From contig JANQOD010000081.1 of assembly GCA_028289745.1 (NCBI GenBank), positions 1 to 5,615 of the forward strand: 5,615 nt of DNA, in the 5' to 3' direction. Every line of letters begins with the position of its first letter. Within the stretch, counting starts at the first letter, position 1. A program made the translations under genes and the position numbers. This DNA is from Allomuricauda sp. (GTDB lineage Bacteria; Bacteroidota; Bacteroidia; Flavobacteriales; Flavobacteriaceae). A model generated the notes under the pieces. The model was not told where the DNA came from, did not search any database, and saw nothing but the letters and a program-made list of their open reading frames with translations. Positions 1 through 5,615 of the stretch are shown one piece after another.

Positions 1-612
1 AATGGCCCTTGGCTATCGTACGGCAACCATGCCGGTAGCGCCTTGCCCCTTCGCGAGGGTAAGGGCACCGCTTGGGAAGGCGGCCAACGCGAGCCGTTCA
101 TCATCAAATATCCCGATAGTTTGGCCGCTGGAAAAACAATCGATGCACCCATGATGGCCATCGACTTGCTGCCCACCATTGCTGAAGTGACAGGTGCCGA
201 GCTGCCCAAGAAAGTCATTGATGGCAAGAGCGCTTGGAAACTGTTGAAAGGCGAAAGTGACCAGAGTCCGCAAGAGGCCTATTTCTTTTACTATCGCGTG
301 AACGAACTTTTTGGCGTTCGCTATGGCAAGTGGAAGCTGTACTTTCCGCACCGTTACCGCACCATGAATGGGCAAGAACCCGGCAAAGATGGTCAACCGG
401 GCCATTACCGCTATATCGAACTCGACGAAATTGAGCTCTATGATCTATCGACCGATGTCGGCGAGACCAAGAACGTGGCTGCCGAAAATGCAGAAGTGGT
501 CGAAAAAATCAGGCTCTTGGCCAATGATATGCGCTCGAGATTGGGCGATTCCTTACTTGAATTGGAGGGAGCGGAAACCAGGGAACCTGGCAGATTGAAT
601 GAGGCCTTTTAG
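1..612 (+). CDS. Sulfatase (arylsulfatase-type, S1 family), C-terminal part, 5' end outside window
   Basis: The frame is open from base 1 and ends at TAG 610-612, giving 203 C-terminal residues. It hydrolyses sulfate esters, as the formylglycine-dependent S1 sulfatases do. The first residues read NGPWLSYGNHAG, the continuation of the (S)DNGP metal-binding segment of this family. The REGKGTAWEGGQREP block follows; its lysine (residue 21 of the fragment, codon 61-63) matches the sulfate-contacting Lys302 of human arylsulfatase A. Next come the conserved D-LLPT-AE segment (residues 53-61) and a C-terminal subdomain with VRYGKWKLYF and IELYDLSTDVGETKNVA, the usual close of arylsulfatases. The nucleophile motif (C/S-x-P-x-R) and any signal peptide lie upstream and cannot be checked. 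A TTG at 43 could be mistaken for a start, but the conserved motif begins before it, so the gene is cut by the window. Substrate unknown; polysaccharide sulfates are a plausible guess. Its last 14 bases overlap the methyltransferase gene. Confidence 0.95.
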   Translation, partial: NGPWLSYGNHAGSALPLREGKGTAWEGGQREPFIIKYPDSLAAGKTIDAPMMAIDLLPTIAEVTGAELPKKVIDGKSAWKLLKGESDQSPQEAYFFYYRVNELFGVRYGKWKLYFPHRYRTMNGQEPGKDGQPGHYRYIELDEIELYDLSTDVGETKNVAAENAEVVEKIRLLANDMRSRLGDSLLELEGAETREPGRLNEAF

Positions 613-1309
613 GTTTAAGGAGTTCACGGTTCACCAAGACCGTTGTGCCATGAAAGTGGGCACTGATGGAGTGCTTTTGGGCGCTTGGACGCCCCTTGAA
701 AACAAGCCCGATACTATTTTGGATGTGGGCACGGGCACCGGACTCATTGCCCTGCAACTGGCCCAGCGCAGTTCGGCAGAAGCCATTGACGCAATTGAAC
801 TCGACGACCTTGCTTTTGAGCAGTGCGTCGAGAATTTCGAATCTTCCCCCTGGGCAGACCGATTGTTCTGTTACCACGCTGGTTTTAAAGAGTTTGTGCA
901 AGAAATGGATGAGGGGTATGACCTGATAGTTTCCAATCCCCCATTTTATTCCGAAACGGTATCGAGTAGAAGCAAATCACGTGACAGTGCACGGCAAAAT
1001 CGATCATTGCCGTTCAATGACCTGCTTCATGGGGTATCGAAACTGCTTTCGGCAAGGGGAAGTTTTACGACCATCGTTCCCCATAAAGAAGAAACCCGAT
1101 TGAACGCACTGGCAGTCGAAAACAATCTTTTTGTGAATCGGATAACCAAGGTGAAAGGCAGCACAAATACTGAAGTAAAACGCAGCTTGCTACAGTTTTC
1201 ACGTGTCGAGGGCAAAACAACGATCGATGAATTGGCCATAGAAACCGATAGCCATCGCTATACCGCCGAATACATTTCGCTCACCAAAGATTTTTATTTA
1301 AAAATGTAA
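599..1309 (+). CDS. trmN6: tRNA1(Val) (adenine(37)-N6)-methyltransferase TrmN6
   Basis: A 236-residue class I SAM-dependent methyltransferase of the YfiC/TrmN6 family, which methylates N6 of A37, next to the anticodon of tRNA1(Val), in the cytoplasm. The N-terminus (FRFKEFTVHQDRCAMKVGTDGVLLGAW, residues 4-30) is the diagnostic block of this family. The SAM-binding loop is DVGTGTG at 42-48, the acidic end of strand 2 is IELD at 66-69, and the N6-adenine catalytic motif NPPFY is at 113-117. Length is close to that of the E. coli enzyme (about 245). ATG 599 is chosen because the conserved block starts almost immediately after it; the next internal ATG (codon 18) would remove that block. The start lies inside the sulfatase gene, overlapping 14 bases in another frame, so translational coupling is likely. 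No strong Shine-Dalgarno precedes it, although GGAGGGAG lies about 25 bases upstream, too far for a normal ribosome site. Other N6-adenine methyltransferases share NPPY/F, but the N-terminal block makes TrmN6 the best call. Confidence 0.93.
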   Translation: MRPFRFKEFTVHQDRCAMKVGTDGVLLGAWTPLENKPDTILDVGTGTGLIALQLAQRSSAEAIDAIELDDLAFEQCVENFESSPWADRLFCYHAGFKEFVQEMDEGYDLIVSNPPFYSETVSSRSKSRDSARQNRSLPFNDLLHGVSKLLSARGSFTTIVPHKEETRLNALAVENNLFVNRITKVKGSTNTEVKRSLLQFSRVEGKTTIDELAIETDSHRYTAEYISLTKDFYLKM

Positions 1310-1341
1310 CATTTCGTTCGAAAAGTGTTGCATTTGATTCC

Positions 1342-1349
1342 TACCTTTG
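1342..1349 (+). promoter_or_regulatory. Candidate Bacteroidota promoter -7 element (TACCTTTG)
   Basis: TACCTTTG fits the TANNTTTG -7 consensus of Bacteroidota sigma-A promoters exactly and lies in the intergenic gap before the glutaryl-CoA dehydrogenase gene. A -33 TTG/TTTG at the usual spacing is not present: the sequence about 20 bases upstream is TTCG (1317-1320), and the better TTG (1328-1330) and TTTG (1333-1336) are too close. If used, transcription would begin near 1354 and leave a leader of about 80 bases. This is inference from one half-site. Confidence 0.4.
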
Positions 1350-1368
1350 ACCGAAGAATCTATTTGTG

Positions 1369-1399
1369 GATCGAAAAGATTCCCGTTTTCCCTTCGATC
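1369..1399. repeat. 7-bp inverted repeat in the leader of the glutaryl-CoA dehydrogenase gene
   Basis: GATCGAA (1369-1375) and TTCGATC (1393-1399) are perfect reverse complements separated by 17 bases, 33 bases before the start codon. The dyad lies just downstream of the candidate -7 element, so it could be an operator or a leader hairpin. No U-tract follows it, so it is unlikely to be an intrinsic terminator for trmN6. A chance occurrence is possible. Confidence 0.35.
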
Positions 1400-1432
1400 G
1401 TGATATGCGGAAACGACCAATAAACCTGTTTT

Positions 1433-2611
1433 ATGAAGCCTGACCTGTTCGAAGCTCCCGATTACTATAACCTTGATGACTTACTGTCTGATGAACACAA
1501 ACTGGTTCGCGATGCGGCCCGTCAATGGGTAAAACGCGATATTTCGCCCATCATCGAAGAATATACCCAGAAAGCGGAATTTCCAGAACAGATTATAGGG
1601 GGGCTGGCAGAGATAGGCGCTTTTGGCCCTTACATCCCTGTAGAATATGGTGGTGCAGGACTTGACCAGATAAGCTATGGTCTCATCATGCAAGAAATCG
1701 AACGGGGCGATAGCGGTGTTCGGTCGACCGCTTCGGTACAGTCGTCATTGGTGATGTACCCCATCTTTGCGTACGGCACGGAAGAACAACGAAAAAAATA
1801 CCTGCCAAAATTGGCCACGGGCGAATGGATGGGTTGCTTCGGATTGACAGAACCCAATCACGGCTCCAATCCGGGGGGCATGGAGACCAAGTTCAAGAAT
1901 ATGGGCGACCATTATCTTTTGAACGGGGCCAAATTATGGATCTCGAACTCTCCCTTCGCAGATGTGGCCATCGTCTGGGCAAAAAATGAAGAAGGCCGTA
2001 TTCATGGCCTGATAGTAGAACGTGGAATGGAAGGCTTTTCGACCCCTGAGACCCATAACAAATGGTCGCTTCGCGCTTCTGCGACCGGTGAGCTCATTTT
2101 TGACGATGTCAAAGTGCCCAAAGAAAACCTTCTGCCGGGCAAAAGTGGACTGGGTGCGCCCCTGGGCTGTTTAGATTCTGCCCGTTACGGTATCGCATGG
2201 GGCGCCATTGGTTCGGCCATGGACTGCTACGATACCGCCCTTCGCTATGCAAAAGAACGTACCCAATTTGGTAAACCTATCGCCGCTTTTCAGCTACAGC
2301 AAAAAAAGTTGGCCGAAATGATCACCGAAATCACCAAGGCGCAGCTATTGGCCCATCGATTGGGGCAATTGAAAAATGAGGGGCGGGCCACTACGGCACA
2401 AATCTCAATGGCCAAGCGCAACAATGTCGATATGGCACTCAAGATCGCCCGTGAGGCCCGACAAGTTTTAGGCGGTATGGGCATTACCGGTGAATACAGT
2501 ATCATGCGCCATATGATGAATTTAGAGAGTGTGATCACCTATGAGGGCACCCATGATATTCACCTATTGATTACCGGTGCCGATATTACGGGAATTCAGG
2601 CATTTAAGTAG
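1433..2611 (+). CDS. gcdH: Glutaryl-CoA dehydrogenase (acyl-CoA dehydrogenase family)
   Basis: A complete 392-residue FAD flavoenzyme that oxidises and decarboxylates glutaryl-CoA to crotonyl-CoA and CO2, passing electrons to electron-transfer flavoprotein, in lysine and tryptophan-type catabolism. The three acyl-CoA dehydrogenase regions are present: helical N-domain (about 15-132), beta domain with GCFGLTEPNHGSNP (134-147) and WISNSP (169-174), and C-terminal helical domain with RTQFGKPIAAFQ (276-287) and RQVLGGMGI (343-351). YEGTHDIH at 370-377 carries the catalytic base Glu371, aligned with Glu370 of mature human GCDH. Arg97 and Ser101 (GVRSTASVQSS) match human Arg94 and Ser98, which bind the glutarate carboxylate. 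Glu90 and Tyr370 match human Glu87 and Tyr369, which fits a decarboxylating enzyme. The C-terminus ITGIQAFK is nearly the human ending, so the protein is full length. ATG 1433 has no obvious Shine-Dalgarno, normal for Bacteroidota. The gene's end overlaps the convergent oxidoreductase gene by 8 bases. Confidence 0.95.
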   Translation: MKPDLFEAPDYYNLDDLLSDEHKLVRDAARQWVKRDISPIIEEYTQKAEFPEQIIGGLAEIGAFGPYIPVEYGGAGLDQISYGLIMQEIERGDSGVRSTASVQSSLVMYPIFAYGTEEQRKKYLPKLATGEWMGCFGLTEPNHGSNPGGMETKFKNMGDHYLLNGAKLWISNSPFADVAIVWAKNEEGRIHGLIVERGMEGFSTPETHNKWSLRASATGELIFDDVKVPKENLLPGKSGLGAPLGCLDSARYGIAWGAIGSAMDCYDTALRYAKERTQFGKPIAAFQLQQKKLAEMITEITKAQLLAHRLGQLKNEGRATTAQISMAKRNNVDMALKIAREARQVLGGMGITGEYSIMRHMMNLESVITYEGTHDIHLLITGADITGIQAFK

Positions 2612-4919
2612 TTTCACCGGCCTTTTCAATTGTCACCTTAATGGATTTACTGATGGGTGTTCGACTTCCCTCGGCAAATTCATCGATGGGCACCAAAAGG
2701 TTGGTCTCTGGGAAATAGGCGGCGCAATTGCCCTCGGAAATATTATAGGGAACGGCCAGAAATTGTTCCGCTCTACGTTCGACCCCATCATAGTTGCTGA
2801 CCAAATTCAATACTTGCAATGGTTCAATGCCCCGTTTTTGCATGTCAATGCGATTCAAAAAAATCACCCGCCGCTCATTATGAATGCCCCGATAGCGATC
2901 GTGCAATCCGTAAATGGTGGTATTGAACTGATCGTGTGAACGAATGGTCATCAGCAAGAGTTCATCTTCTTTTAATTGCACCGTTGACAACTTGTTTACG
3001 GTAAGCCGGGCCTTGCCATTGGGCAATTTGCCAAAATCACGATCCCGAACGTTGTTGGGCAGGTAGTACCCGTGACCTTTTGAACGTGTGCTCGTATCGC
3101 TGAACCCCTTGACCGTTTTGTCGATCAATTTTCTGATAGCTTCATAATCATGGGCAAGTGTCGCCCAGGGCATGGCATGTTTTCCACCGAAATAAGCATC
3201 CGCGAGCATCCCGATAATCTCGGGTTCGCTTTTTATATGTTCTGACACGGGCCTTAGCAGACCTTTGCTCTGCCGCACCTTGCCCGTACTGCTCTCCATG
3301 GTCATAAATTGCAATTGCCCTTTTTTTACATCTTTTTCTGAACGGCCAAAGGTGGGCAACATCAACCCCGTTTCTCCGGTAACCAAATGGCTTCGGTTCA
3401 GTTTGGTGCTTATCTGAACGGTGAGCTTGCAGTTCTGGATCGCCCGTGCCGTATAGGCCGTATCAGAGGCAGCCATGACAAAGTTTCCTCCCAAACAAAT
3501 AAAAACCTTGCCCTCGCCCTCATGCATCGCTTTGATGGCCCCAACGGTGTCATGGCCCGTCATCTGTGGAGGGTCAAACCCCAGGTGTTCAGAAATTTTT
3601 TGGTTGAGCTCTTTGCTCACATAATGCATGATACCGACACTTCGGTCGCCCTGCACATTGCTGTGGCCCCGAACGGGACAGGTACCCGCAAAGGGTTTGC
3701 CCAGCGCTCCTTTGAGCAATAAGATATTGACGTATTCTTGAATGGTTTCGACCGCATTCTTGTGCTGGGTGATGCCCATGGCCCAACAGATGATAATATT
3801 CGGCTTTGAGGCCAACAGGGCCACGGTCTGTTCAATCAACTTTAGGGGAACACCGGTACGTTTCAAAAGTTCGGCTTCTTCAAATGTTGTCAAATCGGTG
3901 AGCAAGGCTTCATATCCCTCTACATATTTTTGAATGAAACCATGGTCAAATACCCCACCCTCTTCGGCATCTAGCGCAGCCAACTTTTTTAAGATCAATT
4001 TGGCCAGGGCAATGTCTTCATTGATTTTCACCTGTAAATGGATATCGGCAATGGCGGTGCCACTGCCCAATAGGCCACTCACTTTCTGGGGGTTCTTGAA
4101 CCGCACCATGGCCGTCTCGGCCAAGGGGTTGATACTAACTACCTTGCCGCCGTTTTTCTTGCACTTTTCCAATGCCGAAAGCATGCGGGGATGGTTGGTG
4201 CCCGGATTTTGCCCAACGACCAAGACCACATCGGCCCCATGCAGATCGTCTACTTTTACAGAGCCTTTTCCGATGCCCAAGGTTTTCGATAAGGCCAGAC
4301 CCGAAGATTCGTGGCACATATTGGAGCAATCGGGCATATTGTTGGTGCCAAAAGCACGGGCGAACATACCGTACAAAAAGGCCGCTTCGTTGCTGGATCT
4401 GCCCGAAGTGTAAAAAATGGCTTCATCGGCATGCTTTAGACCTTTCAATTCTTTGGCTATAAGTTGATAAGCATCTTCCCATGCAATGGGTTCATAGTGC
4501 ACGCTGCCCGGGCGTAATATCAAGGGCGCTACCAAACGCCCAAATTTGTTGAGCTCGTAGTCGCTTAATTGCGATAGTTCCTCAACAGAGTGCTTTGCAA
4601 AGAAATCGGCCCCTATTTTTTCTGTGGTGGCCTCATCTGCCAAAGCCTTGGCTCCATTTTCGCAATATTCGGCAATCTTGGACGGATTTTCTGGAACGGG
4701 CCAGGCACAACTGGGGCAACGAAAACCATCTTCTTGGTTCATATCCAACAAGGCTTTCATCGAACGCACAATGCCCATTTCCTTGGCGCCATGTCGCAGT
4801 GCTTCTTTGACACCCAACAATCCGGCAGAGGTCTCCATGGGCTCTTTTAGCTGTAGGCCCGTGAATTTGATATCGCCCGTCAGGGAGATGTTTCGTTGGA
4901 GTTTTGCGTTGTTGGACAT
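2604..4919 (-). CDS. ydeP: FdhF/YdeP-family molybdopterin oxidoreductase (formate dehydrogenase-like alpha subunit)
   Basis: A complete 771-residue bis-MGD-dependent oxidoreductase of the DMSO-reductase superfamily, close in length to E. coli YdeP (about 759). The true substrate of this family is not established; E. coli YdeP has been linked to acid resistance. The N-terminal region has VRSMKALLDMNQEDGF (51-66), then CPSCAWP (68-74) and EYCENGAKA (84-92). The cofactor core follows: YTSGRSSNEAAFLYG (170-184) and DCSNMCHESSG (197-207). Cys202 aligns with selenocysteine 140 of E. coli formate dehydrogenase H, so a cysteine ligand to Mo/W is expected, with His203 beside it. VVGQNPGTNHPRM (234-246) is MGD-binding, and RGHSNVQGD (417-425) places Arg417 at FdhH Arg333. 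The C-terminal molybdopterin-dinucleotide-binding domain includes LLLMTIRSHDQFNTTIYG (654-671). No twin-arginine signal or membrane segment is seen, so it is probably cytoplasmic. Cysteine spacing at the N-terminus (68, 71, 86) is not the classical [4Fe-4S] pattern. The DUF7009-like gene lies upstream on the same strand; the 3' end collides with gcdH. Confidence 0.94.
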   Translation of the reverse strand: MSNNAKLQRNISLTGDIKFTGLQLKEPMETSAGLLGVKEALRHGAKEMGIVRSMKALLDMNQEDGFRCPSCAWPVPENPSKIAEYCENGAKALADEATTEKIGADFFAKHSVEELSQLSDYELNKFGRLVAPLILRPGSVHYEPIAWEDAYQLIAKELKGLKHADEAIFYTSGRSSNEAAFLYGMFARAFGTNNMPDCSNMCHESSGLALSKTLGIGKGSVKVDDLHGADVVLVVGQNPGTNHPRMLSALEKCKKNGGKVVSINPLAETAMVRFKNPQKVSGLLGSGTAIADIHLQVKINEDIALAKLILKKLAALDAEEGGVFDHGFIQKYVEGYEALLTDLTTFEEAELLKRTGVPLKLIEQTVALLASKPNIIICWAMGITQHKNAVETIQEYVNILLLKGALGKPFAGTCPVRGHSNVQGDRSVGIMHYVSKELNQKISEHLGFDPPQMTGHDTVGAIKAMHEGEGKVFICLGGNFVMAASDTAYTARAIQNCKLTVQISTKLNRSHLVTGETGLMLPTFGRSEKDVKKGQLQFMTMESSTGKVRQSKGLLRPVSEHIKSEPEIIGMLADAYFGGKHAMPWATLAHDYEAIRKLIDKTVKGFSDTSTRSKGHGYYLPNNVRDRDFGKLPNGKARLTVNKLSTVQLKEDELLLMTIRSHDQFNTTIYGLHDRYRGIHNERRVIFLNRIDMQKRGIEPLQVLNLVSNYDGVERRAEQFLAVPYNISEGNCAAYFPETNLLVPIDEFAEGSRTPISKSIKVTIEKAGETT

Positions 4920-5020
4920 GTTTGGTTTCTGCTTTTTTCAGAAAGGTATTGGTTATTGTTAATAGTATGCTTTATGACAATTAACCTATAACCGGTCAAT
5001 TTCTTGTTTTATAAAAATTT

Positions 5021-5037
5021 ATGGATTTCCAATCCAT
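5021..5037. repeat. Perfect 7-bp inverted repeat with 3-base spacer between the DUF7009 and YdeP-like genes
   Basis: ATGGATT (5021-5027) and AATCCAT (5031-5037) are exact reverse complements around TCC. On the minus strand the palindrome begins 15 bases after the DUF7009 stop codon and is followed by AAATTTTTATA. It could therefore be a weak terminator or attenuator that sets the ratio of the two genes, or a palindromic operator for the YdeP-like gene about 100 bases downstream. Only two of seven pairs are G-C, so as a terminator it would be weak. Confidence 0.45.
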
Positions 5038-5052
5038 TGCATGTTTTCTTCT

Positions 5053-5412
5053 TCATGTTTTGTCCATCAACTTCGGATTGGGATAATTGTCAGACTGGTC
5101 TTCCGTGGTATTGTCTAAACAAGTGAAGTCTTTTTCCAACAATAAATACAGCTCATTTTGATAATGCTCAAAACCGACCCTGTCATTTTCAAACCAATCT
5201 TGGCCCAAGGCCTTTGGGAGGAAAAGGGTAATGTTTCCATTTTTGAATTGGGCCTGCATTTGGGTTGTTTCAGCATTCATACGAACAGCATATTCAAAAG
5301 TGGCATCGGCAAAATGGGTCTGTGCTGTGACATACCCCCGTTCACAGAGCTGTTTGACTTCGGTTTGGGTCAAGCGAAAACGAACGGAATTGCCCTTGAT
5401 TCTAATTTTCAT
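5053..5412 (-). CDS. DUF7009-like small protein, function unknown
   Basis: A 119-residue protein with no signal peptide or membrane segment, predicted cytoplasmic. The N-terminal MKIRIKGNSVRFRLTQTEV block (1-19), the middle GNITLFLPK (59-67), and the tail KDFTCL...DNYPNP (94-99, 108-113) resemble the small uncharacterised Bacteroidota family DUF7009; I make this assignment from memory of the family, not a search. Its biochemical role is unknown. It reads as a compact, mostly beta-rich and acidic-tailed protein; Cys23 and Cys98 are the only cysteines. ATG 5412 is chosen because the conserved N-terminal block starts there. It is the upstream partner of the YdeP-like oxidoreductase on the same strand, 133 bases away, which suggests a helper or regulatory role for the molybdoenzyme (inference only). 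A 12-bp inverted repeat ends 6 bases before the start codon, so translation or transcription may be controlled there. GC content (about 50% in a counted 60-base stretch) is like the rest of the chromosome and unlike the AT-rich DNA just upstream. Confidence 0.85.
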   Translation of the reverse strand: MKIRIKGNSVRFRLTQTEVKQLCERGYVTAQTHFADATFEYAVRMNAETTQMQAQFKNGNITLFLPKALGQDWFENDRVGFEHYQNELYLLLEKDFTCLDNTTEDQSDNYPNPKLMDKT

Positions 5413-5418
5413 CTGTAG

Positions 5419-5459
5419 AAAATTTTTAAGTTGTTGAATTTTAATGTCTTAAAAATTTT
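5419..5459. repeat. Perfect 12-bp AT-rich inverted repeat directly upstream of the DUF7009 start
   Basis: AAAATTTTTAAG (5419-5430) and CTTAAAAATTTT (5448-5459) are exact reverse complements separated by 17 bases. The downstream arm on the minus strand ends 6 bases before the DUF7009 ATG, so the RNA hairpin would cover the ribosome-binding region. Alternatives are a dyad operator or the end of the toxin transcript; no separate U-tract follows it. The surrounding spacer (5413-5514) is about 24% GC, so AT richness raises the chance of coincidental symmetry, but 12 perfect pairs is long. Confidence 0.55.
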
Positions 5460-5514
5460 ATTCATTTTGGTGGGTTAATTTCCCTATGAAAAAATCTATG
5501 CTCATTTCATATGT

Positions 5515-5615
5515 TTAAAAATTCTGTCTTTGGTTTAAAATACGATAAATAACCCCTTCTTTCTCATCTACCTTATAATGAATGGAGTAATTGAACTGTT
5601 CAAAATTTAAAATAC
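5515..5615 (-). CDS. Probable RelE/ParE-family toxin, C-terminal fragment at window edge
   Basis: Reading the minus strand in from the right edge gives 32 residues in open frame, ILNFEQFNYSIHYKVDEKEG followed by VIYRILNQRQNF, then TAA at 5515-5517. The pattern (aromatic-rich strand YSIHYKVDE, a turn with a charged loop, the strand VIYRIL, then NQRQN) resembles the C-terminal beta hairpin and tail of ParE/RelE-type toxins, in which the final strand is followed by a short H/N-x-[RK]-x-[ND] tail. Such proteins act in the cytoplasm as ribosome-dependent RNases (RelE type) or gyrase inhibitors (ParE type); the fragment cannot tell these apart. An antitoxin gene would be expected further right, outside the window. 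GC is about 26%, far below neighbouring genes, and an open frame of this length is unlikely by chance in such AT-rich DNA. The family call is from recognition of a short fragment and is moderate at best. Confidence 0.55.
   Translation of the reverse strand, partial: ILNFEQFNYSIHYKVDEKEGVIYRILNQRQNF

Noticed and set aside
43..45. TTG as a possible start for the sulfatase
   Set aside because: The conserved NGPWLSYGNHAG segment is in frame upstream of it, so the gene clearly continues off the left edge.
13..405. 130-codon open frame on the minus strand opposite the sulfatase
   Set aside because: It lies wholly antisense to a well-supported sulfatase and its translation matches no family I recognise; it is a shadow of a moderately GC-rich gene.
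1312..1323. TTTCG-TT-CGAAA palindrome after trmN6 as a terminator
   Set aside because: The loop would be two bases, the stem is short and no U-tract follows.
3934..4413. 159-codon open frame on the plus strand inside the YdeP-like gene
   Set aside because: It is antisense to the conserved MGD-binding and active-site motifs of a complete 771-residue protein and has no recognisable domain.
4941..4948. Minus-strand TACCTTTC as a -7 element for the YdeP-like gene
   Set aside because: It has one mismatch to TANNTTTG, no TTG at -33 spacing, and would leave a leader of only about 15 bases; too weak to list.
4975..4998. TGAC-N16-GTCA inverted repeat and AACC-TAT-AACC direct repeat upstream of the YdeP-like gene
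   Set aside because: Arms of only four bases are expected by chance in a gap of this size.
5491..5498. Minus-strand TAGATTTT as a promoter element for DUF7009
   Set aside because: It lacks the final G of the -7 consensus and has no -33 partner; the AT-rich spacer yields many such near matches.

Overview
The window looks like chromosomal DNA from a member of the Bacteroidota, most likely a Flavobacteriaceae-type and possibly marine bacterium. The evidence is protein-level resemblance (flavobacterial-style TrmN6 N-terminus, DUF7009-like protein, S1 sulfatase), a TANNTTTG-type -7 promoter element, and the lack of clear Shine-Dalgarno sequences before the genes. Genes are near 50% GC in the stretches I counted, while the right-hand 200 bases fall to about 25% GC. 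The genus cannot be fixed from sequence alone.

Layout, left to right. (1) Positions 1-612, plus strand: the C-terminal 203 residues of a formylglycine-dependent (S1) sulfatase whose start lies outside the window. (2) 599-1309, plus: tRNA1(Val) adenine-37 N6-methyltransferase TrmN6, whose start codon lies inside the end of the sulfatase gene. (3) 1310-1432: an intergenic gap with a candidate flavobacterial promoter and a 7-bp dyad. (4) 1433-2611, plus: a complete glutaryl-CoA dehydrogenase. (5) 2604-4919, minus: a complete FdhF/YdeP-family molybdopterin oxidoreductase, convergent with and overlapping the dehydrogenase by 8 bases. (6) 4920-5052: a gap with a small perfect inverted repeat. (7) 5053-5412, minus: a small DUF7009-like protein. 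(8) 5413-5514: a very AT-rich spacer with a perfect 12-bp inverted repeat directly before the DUF7009 start. (9) 5515-5615, minus: the C-terminal end of a probable RelE/ParE-family toxin that runs off the right edge.

The plus-strand genes are mostly housekeeping or catabolic: sulfate-ester hydrolysis, tRNA modification, and lysine/tryptophan-type degradation through glutaryl-CoA. The minus-strand pair (DUF7009 then YdeP-like) is the least understood part. Their shared orientation suggests a functional link, possibly with DUF7009 as a partner of the molybdoenzyme, but a 133-base gap with a hairpin between them leaves co-transcription open. No mobile element, RNA gene or CRISPR array was seen. 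No clear new defence system is visible; the toxin fragment at the edge is the only sign of an accessory module.
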